Source: an uncultured Clostridia bacterium (GTDB lineage: Bacteria; Bacillota; Clostridia; Oscillospirales; Acutalibacteraceae). Taken from it: a stretch of 64,000 nt of DNA. Numbering within the stretch: position 1 is the first letter of the stretch; every line of letters starts with the position of its first letter. The DNA lies in assembly GCA_947305745.1 (NCBI GenBank), contig CAMZEH010000001.1:354720-418719 (forward strand), read 5' to 3'. The notes below the pieces were generated by a model. That model did not search any database, was not told the DNA's origin, and saw only the letters and a program-made list of their open reading frames with translations. Position numbers and translations under genes: made by a program. Of this stretch, positions 1 to 9,074 are shown one piece after another.

Positions 1-1
1 T

Positions 2-31
2 TTTGACTCCGAGGAAAAAACAGAAGAATGA
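2..31 (+). CDS. 3' end of an upstream gene (possibly nadD)
   Basis: An open frame enters from the left edge and stops at TGA 29-31, overlapping the ATG of the next gene at 28 in an ATGA junction. Only nine codons are visible, rich in Glu and Lys. In many Firmicutes nadD directly precedes yqeK, so nadD is a guess from gene order, not from sequence. Confidence 0.4.
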   Translation, partial: FDSEEKTEE

Positions 32-603
32 TTGATTACGATATTTGCAAAGAAAAATTAAAAAGTATTCTTAGCGAAAAAAGGTTTATCCATAGTGTAA
101 ATGTAAGTAAAGCGGCGGAAAAGTTGGCGGTGTGCTACGGAGTGGACGTAAACAAAGCCAAGATAGCGGGATTACTTCATGATGCATGTAAGGAAATGGG
201 CGAAGAAGCTTTAACTAAACTTTTAAGTGAGGCGAACTCTGAGCTTTTTAATGCATTCAAGAATTTTCCGTTTAAGCTTTATCATGGGCCTGCGGCTACA
301 GTTTATTTGAGGGAAGAATTCGGTATAGACGATGAAGAAATTTTAAGTGCGGTTTGTTTTCACACGACAGGGCACGCAGACATGACGGTGATGGAAAAAA
401 TAGTTTTTGTGGCGGATTATATTTCGGAAGAAAGACCGTTTGGAAATTTAAAAGAACTTCAAGCGTTGGCACTGAAAAATATAAATTTGGTTATGTTTGA
501 TAAATGTAAGGTCGCAATAGAAAAATGTATAAATAAGCGTTTGACGATTCATCCTTATACGGTGGCGACATATAACGACATTATAGAAAAGGAAGGTAAT
601 TAA
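28..603 (+). CDS. yqeK: HD-domain phosphohydrolase, YqeK family
   Basis: A 191-residue HD-superfamily protein. YqeK proteins hydrolyse symmetrical dinucleoside tetraphosphates such as Ap4A in the cytosol. The metal-binding layout is visible: an early His at about residue 22, the HD pair in GLLHDACKE (51-52), a later CFHTTGH segment and the Asp of VFVADYISEERP, a run typical of YqeK. The length matches the family. It overlaps the upstream frame by 4 bases and is followed after 1 base by rsfS and then leuS, so the three are probably co-transcribed. The assignment rests on motif layout and on the well-known yqeK-rsfS neighbourhood. Confidence 0.88.
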   Translation: MIDYDICKEKLKSILSEKRFIHSVNVSKAAEKLAVCYGVDVNKAKIAGLLHDACKEMGEEALTKLLSEANSELFNAFKNFPFKLYHGPAATVYLREEFGIDDEEILSAVCFHTTGHADMTVMEKIVFVADYISEERPFGNLKELQALALKNINLVMFDKCKVAIEKCINKRLTIHPYTVATYNDIIEKEGN

Positions 604-604
604 C

Positions 605-922
605 ATGACGGCAGAGGAAAAGGCAAATAAAATAAAGGAAATCTTAGATAATAAAAAAGCACAGAGGATAGATATAATTCCGCTGAAAGGCAAAACCCCG
701 ATAGCAGAGTATTTTGTTATTGCGAGCGGTACGAGCAGCACCCACATAAATTCACTTGCCGGTGAAGTTGAAGCAAAAATGGCTGAGTTGTCTATAACCC
801 CATTACATCAAGAGGGCGAAAACGGTAGTTCATGGAAACTACTCGATTATGATGATGTTATTGTGCACATTTTTTCGGAAGATTCAAGAAATTCATATAA
901 GCTGGAAGAACTGTGGAAATAG
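605..922 (+). CDS. rsfS: ribosomal silencing factor RsfS
   Basis: A 105-residue protein of the RsfS/Iojap family. RsfS binds ribosomal protein L14 on the large subunit and blocks subunit joining when nutrients are low. The family signature is clear: an N-terminal helical region, a segment like PIAEYFVIASGTSSTH, then GENGSSWKLLDYDDVIVHIF and a C-terminal YKLEELW motif. The ATG follows the yqeK stop by one base, which suggests translational coupling, and leuS begins 26 bases downstream. No unusual features. Confidence 0.93.
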   Translation: MTAEEKANKIKEILDNKKAQRIDIIPLKGKTPIAEYFVIASGTSSTHINSLAGEVEAKMAELSITPLHQEGENGSSWKLLDYDDVIVHIFSEDSRNSYKLEELWK

Positions 923-948
923 AAAAATAACAAGAGGTGAGATTTAAA

Positions 949-3330
949 TTGGAAACTGAAAAATATAATCATAAAGAAATAGAAAAGAAATGGCAAGACG
1001 CATGGGAAAAAGAGGGCGCTTTTCACGCAAAAAACGAATATGATAAACCAAAATTTTATGCGCTCGTTGAATTTCCATACCCATCGGGGCAGGGACTCCA
1101 TGTCGGACACCCAAGAAGTTACACGGCACTCGATATTGTTGCGCGTGAAAAAAGAATGCAAGGCTATAACGTGCTTTATCCTATGGGTTGGGATGCATTC
1201 GGGCTTCCTACCGAGAACTATGCGATAAAGAATAAAATTCACCCGAGAATTGTAACTGAAAAAAATATTGCCAGATTTAAAAATCAGTTGCAATCTTTGG
1301 GGATTTCATTTGATTGGAGCCGTGAAATCGACACAACCGACCCCGAATACTACAAATGGACGCAGTGGATATTCTTGCAGATGTTTAAAAAAGGTCTTGC
1401 ATATAAAAGTGAAGCTACCGTCAATTGGTGCACATCATGTAGATGTGTTTTGGCCAATGAAGAAGTAGTCGGAGGAGTGTGTGAGCGCTGCGGTAGTGAG
1501 GTAGTCCAAAAGGTGAAATCACAGTGGATGCTCGCCATAACGAAATACGCACAAAGGCTTATTGATGACCTCGAAAAAGTGGATTATCCCGAACGAGTAA
1601 AAACGCAGCAAATAAACTGGATAGGGCGTTCAACGGGAGCAGAGGTGGATTTTGCCACAAATGTAAATGAAAATTTAAAAATTTATACAACACGTCCCGA
1701 CACAATTTATGGCGTTACATATATGGTTATTTCTCCCGAACATCCGTTTATAGAAAAACATAAAAGCAAGATCAAAAACATTGTCGATGTGGAAAAATAT
1801 AAACTTGAAGCTAATAAAAAATCAGATTTCCAGCGTACCGAAATGAATAAAAATAAAACGGGAATAAAACTCGAGGGAGTGCATGCCATTAATCCGGTTA
1901 ATAACGAGGAAGTGCCGATTTTTGTTTCGGATTATGTCCTGATGAGCTATGGCACGGGCGCAATAATGGCGGTGCCTGCGCATGACGAAAGAGATAAAGA
2001 ATTTGCCGAAAAATACTGTCTTCCGATAGTAAATGTAATTGACGAAGACGATATTATGATAAATTCGGGCATTTTGAATGGGTTAAAATCTTCAGACGCA
2101 AAAGAAAAAATGATCAAATTCCTCGAAAGCGAGGGGAAAGGCAAAGCGAAAGTCAATTATAAGCTGAGAGATTGGGTATTCTCACGTCAGCGCTACTGGG
2201 GAGAACCTATTCCGATAGTACACTGCGAAAAATGCGGATATGTCCCTGTGCCCGAATCAGAATTGCCGTTAAAACTCCCCGAAATAGAAGATTTCGAGAG
2301 CCTCGAGGGCGGAGATTCGCCGCTCGAAAACATAACGCCCTGGGTAAATACAAAATGCCCGAAATGCGGCGCAGATGCAAAGAGAGAAACCGATACAATG
2401 CCTCAATGGGCGGGGTCATCATGGTATTTTTTGCGCTATACCGACCCGAAAAATAAAGAGAATTTGGCATCAAACGAGGCGATAAAATATTGGATGCCTG
2501 TTGATTGGTATAACGGCGGTATGGAGCATACAACACTGCACTTACTTTACAGTAGATTTTGGTATAAATTCCTCTACGATATCGGAATTGCACCTGATGT
2601 TGAACCATATAAAAAGCGCACAAGTCATGGTATGATACTAGGAGAAAACAACGAAAAAATGAGCAAATCTCGAGGAAACGTTGTAAATCCAGACGATATA
2701 GTGAGTGAATACGGTGCAGATACGATGCGTATTTATGAGATGTTTATCGGCGATTTCGAAAAGCCTGCCCCGTGGAATACGTCAAGCATAAAGGGCAGCA
2801 GACGATTTGTAGAGCGTTATTTCGGACTTCAAAAAATAGTCGATGACAACAAAAAAATGAGCTCAAAACTGGAAACGTCGTTTCATAAGACAATAAAAAA
2901 AGTTTCCGAAGACATAGAGAGTATCAAGTTCAATACGGCGGTTGCATCGCTTATGTCGCTCATTAATGAAATTTATGAGCAAGGATTTATAACAACTGAA
3001 TACCTTGGAATTTTTACGCTTTTACTCAGCCCTTTTGCTCCTCATGTTACCGAAGAAGTATGGAAAAATTGTAAACTCGGTTCGGGATTTGCCAGTAATT
3101 CCGAGTGGCCCAAGTATGATGAAAAAAAGTGTAAGGACAGCGAGGTCGAAATCGCACTTCAAGTATGCGGTAAGTTTAGGGGTAAGATAAATTGCGGCAC
3201 GGGACTTTCTAAAGAAGAAATTTTCGAGCTGGCAAAAGCAAATGAGTCATTCAGCAAATTTATCGATGGTAAAGAAATCGTTAAGATAATTTACGTCCCG
3301 AATAGGCTGCTCAACGCGGTGGTTAAGTAG
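949..3330 (+). CDS. leuS: leucyl-tRNA synthetase
   Basis: A class I aminoacyl-tRNA synthetase that charges tRNA-Leu. The HIGH-type motif appears as GLHVGH in the first 55 residues and the KMSKS motif (KMSKSRG) near residue 570. Between them lie the CP1 editing domain, with TRPDTIYG and AVPAHDERD, and Cys pairs of a zinc module. About 793 residues is usual for bacterial LeuRS. I chose TTG at 949 because AGAGGTGA lies 7-8 bases upstream; a GTG at 937 overlaps that ribosome site and would add four residues. There is no room for a T-box leader, so expression probably depends on the yqeK-rsfS transcript. Confidence 0.96.
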   Translation: METEKYNHKEIEKKWQDAWEKEGAFHAKNEYDKPKFYALVEFPYPSGQGLHVGHPRSYTALDIVAREKRMQGYNVLYPMGWDAFGLPTENYAIKNKIHPRIVTEKNIARFKNQLQSLGISFDWSREIDTTDPEYYKWTQWIFLQMFKKGLAYKSEATVNWCTSCRCVLANEEVVGGVCERCGSEVVQKVKSQWMLAITKYAQRLIDDLEKVDYPERVKTQQINWIGRSTGAEVDFATNVNENLKIYTTRPDTIYGVTYMVISPEHPFIEKHKSKIKNIVDVEKYKLEANKKSDFQRTEMNKNKTGIKLEGVHAINPVNNEEVPIFVSDYVLMSYGTGAIMAVPAHDERDKEFAEKYCLPIVNVIDEDDIMINSGILNGLKSSDAKEKMIKFLESEGKGKAKVNYKLRDWVFSRQRYWGEPIPIVHCEKCGYVPVPESELPLKLPEIEDFESLEGGDSPLENITPWVNTKCPKCGADAKRETDTMPQWAGSSWYFLRYTDPKNKENLASNEAIKYWMPVDWYNGGMEHTTLHLLYSRFWYKFLYDIGIAPDVEPYKKRTSHGMILGENNEKMSKSRGNVVNPDDIVSEYGADTMRIYEMFIGDFEKPAPWNTSSIKGSRRFVERYFGLQKIVDDNKKMSSKLETSFHKTIKKVSEDIESIKFNTAVASLMSLINEIYEQGFITTEYLGIFTLLLSPFAPHVTEEVWKNCKLGSGFASNSEWPKYDEKKCKDSEVEIALQVCGKFRGKINCGTGLSKEEIFELAKANESFSKFIDGKEIVKIIYVPNRLLNAVVK

Positions 3331-3375
3331 TATTATTTAGCCGGAGTTTTCATAGCTTTTATCGGGAGGGATTTT

Positions 3376-5952
3376 ATGATTTCCGATATTGAAAGCAAGA
3401 TAAATCAGCTCATTGAAAATGCAAGAAAAGCTCTGGAAGAATACAAAAGTTTTACGCAGGAAGACGTCGATAAAATCACGTATGGGGCTTCACTTGCTGC
3501 GATGGATAACAGAGTAAAGCTCGCAAAATTAGCGATTTCGGAGACGCGCCGGGGCGTTCTTGAAGATAAAGTAATAAAAAATATGTTCGCTTCGGAATAC
3601 ATTTGGAATGCAATAAAGAAATTAAAAACAGTCGGATTAGTTAGAGAAGATCATCTTAAAGGATACGAAGAAATTGCCGAACCGATGGGAGCGGTAGCAG
3701 GAGTTACGCCTGTTACGAACCCGACTTCCACGGTGATATTCAAATCTTTGGTATGCCTCAAGACGCGAAATCCGATTGTTTTTGCGTTTCATCCGAATGC
3801 GCAAAAATGTTCGGTAGAGACGGCAAAAATTCTTCGTGACACAGCTGTAGGAAATGGTGCGCCCGAATTTTGTATTCAGTGGATTGAGGAGCCGTCTTTG
3901 GAAGCTACCATGATGCTTATGAACCATAAGGGCGTTGACGTGGTACTTGCCACAGGCGGTGCAGGAATGGTCAAGTCGGCGTATTCCACGGGTAAGCCTG
4001 CGCTTGGAGTTGGCCCGGGTAACGTGCCTTGTTACATCGAAAAGACGGCAGATTTAAAGCAGGCATGCAATGATTTAATTATGTCTAAAACATTTGATAA
4101 CGGCATGATTTGTGCCTCGGAACAGTCTGTTGTGGTTGACGAAGAAATTGCAGATTCGTTTGAGAAAATAATGATAGAAAACGGTTGTTATTTTTTAAAC
4201 CCCGATGAAATTAAAAAACTTGAGAATTATATGATACGCTCCGAAACAAAAACTTTAAACGGCAACGTTGCGGGGCAAAACGCTTATGAAATTGCGAAGA
4301 ATGCAAACATAGAAGTACCCGAAGAAACTAAAATTTTAATTGTTAAGCTAGAGGGAGTAGGCGAGGGATATCCGCTTTCGGTGGAGAAATTGTCGCCTGT
4401 ACTTTCTTATTACAAAGTTCAGAATGCCGAAGAAGCTTTTAAAATTTGCAAAAAAGTTACCTGTTTTGGTGGATTAGGTCATACTTCTGTAATACACTCA
4501 AAAGATGAAAACATAATAAAAAAGTATAGCAAAACCATGAATACGGCCAGAGTTATAGTAAACTCTCCATCGTCACAAGGTGCTATCGGTGATATATATA
4601 ATTGCGCTATGCCCTCGCTTACTTTAGGCTGTGGCTCATGGGGTAAAAACTCTACAACTGATAATATTTCTGTTCAAAATCTTGTGAATATAAAAAGAGT
4701 TTTCAAGAGGAAAAATAATATGCAGTGGTTCAAGGTGCCGCAGAAAATTTATTTTGAATCAGGCTCGATTTCGTACTTAAAAGAAATGAAAAATATAAGT
4801 AAGGTATTTATCGTTTCAGATAAAACTATGGAAAAACTCGGTAATGTCGACAAAATTTTAAAATGCCTAAGTGAGCGTGAAAACAATTGCCGATTTGAAG
4901 TGTTCCCCGATGTTAACCCCGATCCCGACGTTGAAACCGTGTGGAAAGGGTTAGAGATTATGAAAGATTTCAATCCCGATTGTATTGTTGCGCTGGGCGG
5001 AGGCTCCGTAATTGACGCTGCAAAAGCGATGTGGCTATTTTACGAGTATCCCGATTTGGACTTTGCGGGCTTGAAACTGAAATTTATGGACATACGCAAG
5101 AGGATATATCAGTACCCGTGCGGGCATAAAATACCTCTGGTGGCCATTCCGACTACTTCGGGGACGGGATCGGAGGTAACGTCATTTTCGGTAATAACCG
5201 ATAAAAAAGAAAACATAAAGTATCCTTTGGCAGACTATTACTTAACGCCGAGCGTGGCGATAATCGACCCTGATTTGGTTATGACGCTTCCAAAATCCGC
5301 CACGGCCGATACTGGCATGGACGTCCTCACGCATGCTTTGGAGGCATATGTTTCAGTAATGGCGAGCGATTATACAGATGCACTTGCGGAAAAAGCTGCT
5401 AAACTTGTTTTTGATTATTTAAAGAGGGCGTACGATAACGGCGAAAATGATCCTGAGGCGCGAGAAAAAATGCATAATGCGGCGACGATAGCAGGTATGG
5501 CGTTTTCGAATGCGTTTTTGGGGCTTAATCATTCTATGGCGCATAAACTCGGCGGCGAATTTCATATACCGCATGGCCGCGCGAATGCAGTTTTGTTGCC
5601 ATACGTAATTGAATATAATTCAAAGTTACCGTCAAAAACGGTAAGTTTTCCGAAATATAAAGAATTTATAGCAGATAAAAAATATGTAAAAATGGCGGAG
5701 TTAATCGGAATCGAGGGGGAGTCGCAAGAAGAAAAGGTAAAAAATCTAATTAGTGCGATTAAAAATTTAAATAAGCATTTTAAAATTCCGCAGACCCTAA
5801 AGGAATACGGAATAGACGAAAATGAATTTTTAAATAAAGTCGATGAACTTTCTGAACTTGCTCATGAAGATCAGTGTACCGGTTCAAACCCGAGATATCC
5901 GCTTGTAAGTGAGATAAAAGAGCTTTATCTTAAGTGCTATTATGGCGAGTGA
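3376..5952 (+). CDS. adhE: bifunctional aldehyde-alcohol dehydrogenase AdhE
   Basis: An 858-residue fusion of a CoA-acetylating aldehyde dehydrogenase (about residues 1-430) and an iron-dependent alcohol dehydrogenase (about 450-858). It reduces acetyl-CoA to acetaldehyde and then ethanol, regenerating NAD during fermentation; the family forms spirosomes. The catalytic Cys lies in NGMICASEQS (about 246). The alcohol dehydrogenase half has GGGSVIDAAK, TTSGTGSEV and the iron-binding His cluster in NHSMAHKLGG and FHIPHGRANA. GGGAGGGA-like purines precede the ATG. It is 45 bases after leuS and is followed by a terminator hairpin. Confidence 0.96.
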   Translation: MISDIESKINQLIENARKALEEYKSFTQEDVDKITYGASLAAMDNRVKLAKLAISETRRGVLEDKVIKNMFASEYIWNAIKKLKTVGLVREDHLKGYEEIAEPMGAVAGVTPVTNPTSTVIFKSLVCLKTRNPIVFAFHPNAQKCSVETAKILRDTAVGNGAPEFCIQWIEEPSLEATMMLMNHKGVDVVLATGGAGMVKSAYSTGKPALGVGPGNVPCYIEKTADLKQACNDLIMSKTFDNGMICASEQSVVVDEEIADSFEKIMIENGCYFLNPDEIKKLENYMIRSETKTLNGNVAGQNAYEIAKNANIEVPEETKILIVKLEGVGEGYPLSVEKLSPVLSYYKVQNAEEAFKICKKVTCFGGLGHTSVIHSKDENIIKKYSKTMNTARVIVNSPSSQGAIGDIYNCAMPSLTLGCGSWGKNSTTDNISVQNLVNIKRVFKRKNNMQWFKVPQKIYFESGSISYLKEMKNISKVFIVSDKTMEKLGNVDKILKCLSERENNCRFEVFPDVNPDPDVETVWKGLEIMKDFNPDCIVALGGGSVIDAAKAMWLFYEYPDLDFAGLKLKFMDIRKRIYQYPCGHKIPLVAIPTTSGTGSEVTSFSVITDKKENIKYPLADYYLTPSVAIIDPDLVMTLPKSATADTGMDVLTHALEAYVSVMASDYTDALAEKAAKLVFDYLKRAYDNGENDPEAREKMHNAATIAGMAFSNAFLGLNHSMAHKLGGEFHIPHGRANAVLLPYVIEYNSKLPSKTVSFPKYKEFIADKKYVKMAELIGIEGESQEEKVKNLISAIKNLNKHFKIPQTLKEYGIDENEFLNKVDELSELAHEDQCTGSNPRYPLVSEIKELYLKCYYGE

Positions 5953-5963
5953 TATAAAAGCGG

Positions 5964-6001
5964 CAAAGCACCTTCTCGTGTGAGTAGATGCTTTGTTCTT
6001 T
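5964..6001 (+). terminator. rho-independent terminator after adhE
   Basis: CAAAGCA at 5964-5970 pairs with TGCTTTG at 5989-5995, with a smaller CTC/GAG stem inside, and is followed by a T-rich tail. It closes the adhE transcript. Confidence 0.65.
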
Positions 6002-6042
6002 TGTATAGATTTTTAAAATAATATATATTTTTTAAAAAATAC

Positions 6043-6071
6043 TTGACAATACGTTTCTGTATATATATAAT
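6043..6071 (+). promoter_or_regulatory. consensus sigma-A promoter of the orphan gene
   Basis: TTGACA at 6043-6048 and TATAAT at 6066-6071 are separated by 17 bases, a perfect match to the housekeeping consensus, and lie about 50 bases upstream of the gene starting at 6120. Confidence 0.8.
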
Positions 6072-6119
6072 AATTACAGTTTCTATTGAAACTAAAAATT
6101 ATTTTAGGAGATGGTTGTT

Positions 6120-6848
6120 ATGTTATGCAAAAATTTAGGAGAACTTTATGATAAGTTATCAGGAGATGGGGTATGGATTAATACAGAGCTTAGCTATGGT
6201 GAAAATTTTCAAGGGTATAACAAATGTTACAAAAAAAGCGAGAAAAAATATTTGCTTTTGCCGACGGCTTTCTCGATAAAGAGCCAGCGTACTGAGCTTG
6301 GATATGAGTGGGTAATATTGGACAGCGACAGATGGGAAAAATCTACCATGCCCGTGAAGGGTATTGGACTTTCTGGTGAGTGGGAAATAAAAACATTTGA
6401 TGATTATGTTAGATATCTAAAATCCAAAGGGAAAGTAGATACCTCGGGGCGAACACCAGCTAAGACCTATAAATATGGAGATATTTCGGTAGAATTTCAA
6501 GGTTACACAGAGGAAGAAATATATACAGTGCATGGAGCTAGAGAGCCTAGTTGGATTGGCACTTTTCAACGCGAGCCGGGAGGACCGTTTTGGAATGCGC
6601 GCACTAAGATTGCGATTATATTGGGTTATGTTACAGCACTTAAAGCTAAAATTAAAACTGTAATTTTTACCAAATCGCACCTGACTGGTCTGGATGTAAA
6701 AAATATCGGTGGACAATTTTCTTATAAGCAGGAAAAACACGGACTACTATATATAAACTTCCCAGGCTTAGTAGGCGAAGAGATTAGTGGTATGCTGGAG
6801 GTGTCTGGGATAGCAAGACAAATAAAGCTAAAAAAAATTGTTATTTAA
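6120..6848 (+). CDS. hypothetical protein, 242 residues
   Basis: I do not recognise this protein. It has no signal peptide or membrane segment and looks soluble and cytosolic. It is rich in aromatic residues, with segments such as YEWVILDSDRW and REPSWIGTFQREPGGPFW. The start at 6120 is preferred over ATG 6111 because AGGAG at 6106-6110 is 9 bases away from it but touches 6111. It stands alone behind a perfect consensus promoter, so it should be strongly transcribed. Its 3' end overlaps the minus-strand ruvX by four bases. Function cannot be inferred from the context. Confidence 0.75.
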   Translation: MLCKNLGELYDKLSGDGVWINTELSYGENFQGYNKCYKKSEKKYLLLPTAFSIKSQRTELGYEWVILDSDRWEKSTMPVKGIGLSGEWEIKTFDDYVRYLKSKGKVDTSGRTPAKTYKYGDISVEFQGYTEEEIYTVHGAREPSWIGTFQREPGGPFWNARTKIAIILGYVTALKAKIKTVIFTKSHLTGLDVKNIGGQFSYKQEKHGLLYINFPGLVGEEISGMLEVSGIARQIKLKKIVI

Positions 6849-7264
6849 TATTTTATATTTCTAAAATTCAGATAGTTTTCGAGTATAATCGTCGCGCTCA
6901 CAGCATCGATTATGCTCTTTCTTTTTTTGCCGCGAGTATTTGTTTCGTTTAAGTATTCATGCGCGGTAACGGTTGTGCGACGTTCGTCCCAGAAATCAAT
7001 TTCAACTTGTATCTTAGAGCGTAGATTTTCAGCCAGATTCTGCACGTTTCTTGCGCTTTCGCCCAAAGTTCCGTCCATGTTTTTAGGTAGCCCGAAAACT
7101 ACAAGCTCAGCTTTGTTTTCTTTGATTTTTTCTGCTATCTTTTCGCATAAAATATCTGTATTTTTTTCTTCTAAGACTCCAATCGGAAAAGATAAAATCT
7201 CTTTTTTATCGCAAAGAGCAAGGCCTGTGCGAGCTTTGCCGTAATCGATCGCCATGATTATCAT
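6845..7264 (-). CDS. ruvX: RuvX/YqgF Holliday-junction resolvase-like nuclease
   Basis: A 139-residue RNase H-fold protein of the YqgF family. Members take part in 16S rRNA 5'-end processing and have been proposed as Holliday-junction resolvases. The N-terminal MAIDYGKARTGLALCD carries the first catalytic Asp, VVFGLPKNMDGT is the family signature, WDERRTTVTAHEYL holds the second acidic cluster, and the C-terminal IIDAVSATIILENYL holds the last Asp. The ATG at 7264 has AGAGG 8 bases upstream. It converges with the orphan gene, tails overlapping by four bases. In many clostridia it sits near alaS; here it is alone. Confidence 0.92.
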   Translation of the reverse strand: MIIMAIDYGKARTGLALCDKKEILSFPIGVLEEKNTDILCEKIAEKIKENKAELVVFGLPKNMDGTLGESARNVQNLAENLRSKIQVEIDFWDERRTTVTAHEYLNETNTRGKKRKSIIDAVSATIILENYLNFRNIKY

Positions 7265-7362
7265 GATAAAAACCTCTTTAAAAATATAATTGATAGAATT
7301 AAGAATAGCATAGAAGATAGAAAATATAAAGATAGCGGTTAGATAATCGAAAGTAAAATTGC

Positions 7363-7392
7363 TTGACTATCATACGATATTTGGTGTTTAAT
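7363..7392 (+). promoter_or_regulatory. sigma-A type promoter of the yccF gene
   Basis: TTGACT at 7363-7368 and TTTAAT at 7387-7392 with an 18-base spacer, ending 22 bases before the ATG at 7415. Confidence 0.55.
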
Positions 7393-7414
7393 AAAGCCAT
7401 AAGGAGGAGAATGT

Positions 7415-7774
7415 ATGAAAACAATAGCTAATATACTCTGGATAATATTTGGCGGACTGGCTTTAGCGGTTTTCTGGGCAGTGGTAGGAGTAATTCTGTG
7501 CTTGACGATTGTAGGAATTCCTTTTGGAAAGCAGTGTTTTAAATTTGCAGATTTGATGCTTTTTCCGTTTGGAAGAGAAGTGGTTTACGGCGATAGCACG
7601 GTCTCGGTTTTACTGAATATTTTATGGATCGCTGTATTTGGCCTTAACCTTGCTTTATGGTCGTTTGTTATAGGAATTCTATGGTGTGTGACTATCATCG
7701 GCATTCCGATCGGACTTCAAGTTATTAAGTTCGCAAAACTTTCGCTTATGCCGTTCGGAGCAAAAATTGTCTGA
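7415..7774 (+). CDS. YccF family membrane protein
   Basis: A 119-residue inner-membrane protein of the YccF (DUF307) family, function unknown. It shows the internal duplication typical of the family: two copies of a module made of a hydrophobic span, a TIVGIPFGKQ or TIIGIPIGLQ turn, and an FADLMLFPFG or FAKLSLMPFG end. Four membrane segments are likely. The ATG has AAGGAGGAG upstream. It is monocistronic, with its own promoter and a terminator hairpin at 7812-7843. Confidence 0.85.
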   Translation: MKTIANILWIIFGGLALAVFWAVVGVILCLTIVGIPFGKQCFKFADLMLFPFGREVVYGDSTVSVLLNILWIAVFGLNLALWSFVIGILWCVTIIGIPIGLQVIKFAKLSLMPFGAKIV

Positions 7775-7811
7775 CTAATAAAAATGGATATAGATTTTTC
7801 AAAAAAATTAG

Positions 7812-7843
7812 TAGAGGCCTTTACTTAGGAGCCTCTATTTTTT
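7812..7843 (+). terminator. rho-independent terminator after yccF
   Basis: TAGAGGC at 7812-7818 pairs with GCCTCTA at 7831-7837 and is followed by a run of T. It separates yccF from the heat-shock operon. Confidence 0.8.
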
Positions 7844-7932
7844 AGAAATAATATTTAATGTAGCACGATATTAATAATAATTATGGCAAATAAATTTGAA
7901 AAAATAAAATTAAAAAAATTTTAAAATAAGTA

Positions 7933-7961
7933 TTGACAGAATAAAAAATAAGTGGTAAAGT
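7933..7961 (+). promoter_or_regulatory. promoter of the hrcA-grpE-dnaK-dnaJ operon
   Basis: TTGACA at 7933-7938 and TAAAGT at 7956-7961 with a 17-base spacer. The transcript start would fall at the CIRCE operator just downstream, the usual arrangement for HrcA control. Confidence 0.75.
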
Positions 7962-7969
7962 TTAATTAG

Positions 7970-7996
7970 TTAGCACTCGAACCGATAGAGTGCTAA
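7970..7996 (+). promoter_or_regulatory. CIRCE operator
   Basis: TTAGCACTC at 7970-7978, nine bases, then GAGTGCTAA at 7988-7996: an exact match to the CIRCE inverted repeat bound by HrcA. It lies between the promoter and hrcA, so the operon is expected to be repressed by its own first product and released on heat shock. Confidence 0.97.
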
Positions 7997-8021
7997 TGCA
8001 CGAAAAGTGAGGTGAAATGTA

Positions 8022-9050
8022 CTGGAACCGCTAAATCGAAGGCTTCAAATTTTATCATCCATAGTGGAAAGATATATCGATTCCGGTGAGCCTGTAGGTT
8101 CAAAAGCTGTTTGTGAAGATTTGGATTTTTCTTTTTCTTCCGCAACGATTCGTAGCGAAATGGCCGGGCTTGCGAGTTTGGGATATTTATTTCAGCCGCA
8201 TGTTTCATCGGGAAGAATTCCTTCGCATCAGGGCTACCGATTATACATTAATAAATTGATGGAAAAAAAGCCGCTGACTTCGGAAGAAAAAAGTTTTTTA
8301 AGCAGTGAACTTAATCTTTCGTCGGCAGAGCCGGAAAAATTACTTGATGCAGCTGCGAAGGCGCTTTCGGAGGTGACTAGTTTAACGGCAATTGTAACAA
8401 CTCCGCCTAGTGCTCATTCATGCGTGCGTGATATAACGTTCGTTGGAATAGGTCGTAGGACGGCAATGCTCGTGCTTATGACGTCTGACGGTATGGTGAA
8501 GAATAAGATATTCCGCTGCGAATACGACCTTACAGCTGAAGTCTTGCATATGTTTAGCGGTATTTTGAACGGTAAGTTCAGAGGCGAAAAGTTAAAGGAT
8601 ATTACTCCTGAATTTATCAACATTCTTGTAGGGAAAGACCGTGAACTCGCAATGCTTTTGCTCCCTGTGATAGACGTCCTGATGGAAGCCGCAAGAGAAA
8701 CCTGCGAAGTAAAAACCAAAATTTACGGCCAGAAGAATTTGCTTTCGATTCCCGGAATTACAACGGGGACGGTCATAAATATATTTGATTTCCTCGAAGA
8801 TGAGAAAAAAGTCTTTGACCTGCTCGATACCGGTAGCTACGGCATGAAAATTACAGTCGGCGAAGAAAATAAATATATTCAGCTGCATGATGCGAGCGTT
8901 GTTTCTACGCACTATAGTATCGGAGGAAAATTTGGAGCGATCGGCGTTATAGGCCCCACGAGAATGGATTACGGGAAAATTTACTCTCAAATAGAGTACG
9001 TTGCATCTCTTGTCGGGTTGTTGCTTGGCAGAATACTTGAAAATAATTAA
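8022..9050 (+). CDS. hrcA: heat-inducible transcription repressor HrcA
   Basis: HrcA binds CIRCE and represses chaperone genes; GroEL keeps it active. The N-terminal winged helix is clear (YIDSGEPVGSK and SSATIRSEMAGLASLGYL), followed by the conserved SSGRIPSHQGYRLYI segment. The first ATG, GTG or TTG in frame is the GTG at 8064, which would cut off the conserved start of the DNA-binding domain. An in-frame stop at 8013-8015 limits the N-terminus, and CTG at 8022 is preceded by GAGGTGA at a good distance. Starting there restores LNRRLQILSSIVERYI, as in homologues. The protein would be 342 residues, the usual length, so CTG is the likely start. Confidence 0.9.
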   Translation: MEPLNRRLQILSSIVERYIDSGEPVGSKAVCEDLDFSFSSATIRSEMAGLASLGYLFQPHVSSGRIPSHQGYRLYINKLMEKKPLTSEEKSFLSSELNLSSAEPEKLLDAAAKALSEVTSLTAIVTTPPSAHSCVRDITFVGIGRRTAMLVLMTSDGMVKNKIFRCEYDLTAEVLHMFSGILNGKFRGEKLKDITPEFINILVGKDRELAMLLLPVIDVLMEAARETCEVKTKIYGQKNLLSIPGITTGTVINIFDFLEDEKKVFDLLDTGSYGMKITVGEENKYIQLHDASVVSTHYSIGGKFGAIGVIGPTRMDYGKIYSQIEYVASLVGLLLGRILENN

Positions 9051-9074
9051 CTTCATATGAAAGGTGATGATTAA

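Noticed and set aside
923..948. Possible T-box leader for leuS
   Set aside because: Only 26 bases separate rsfS and leuS, far too short for a T-box.
2207..2623. 138-codon minus-strand frame inside leuS
   Set aside because: Shadow of a conserved synthetase; no start signals.
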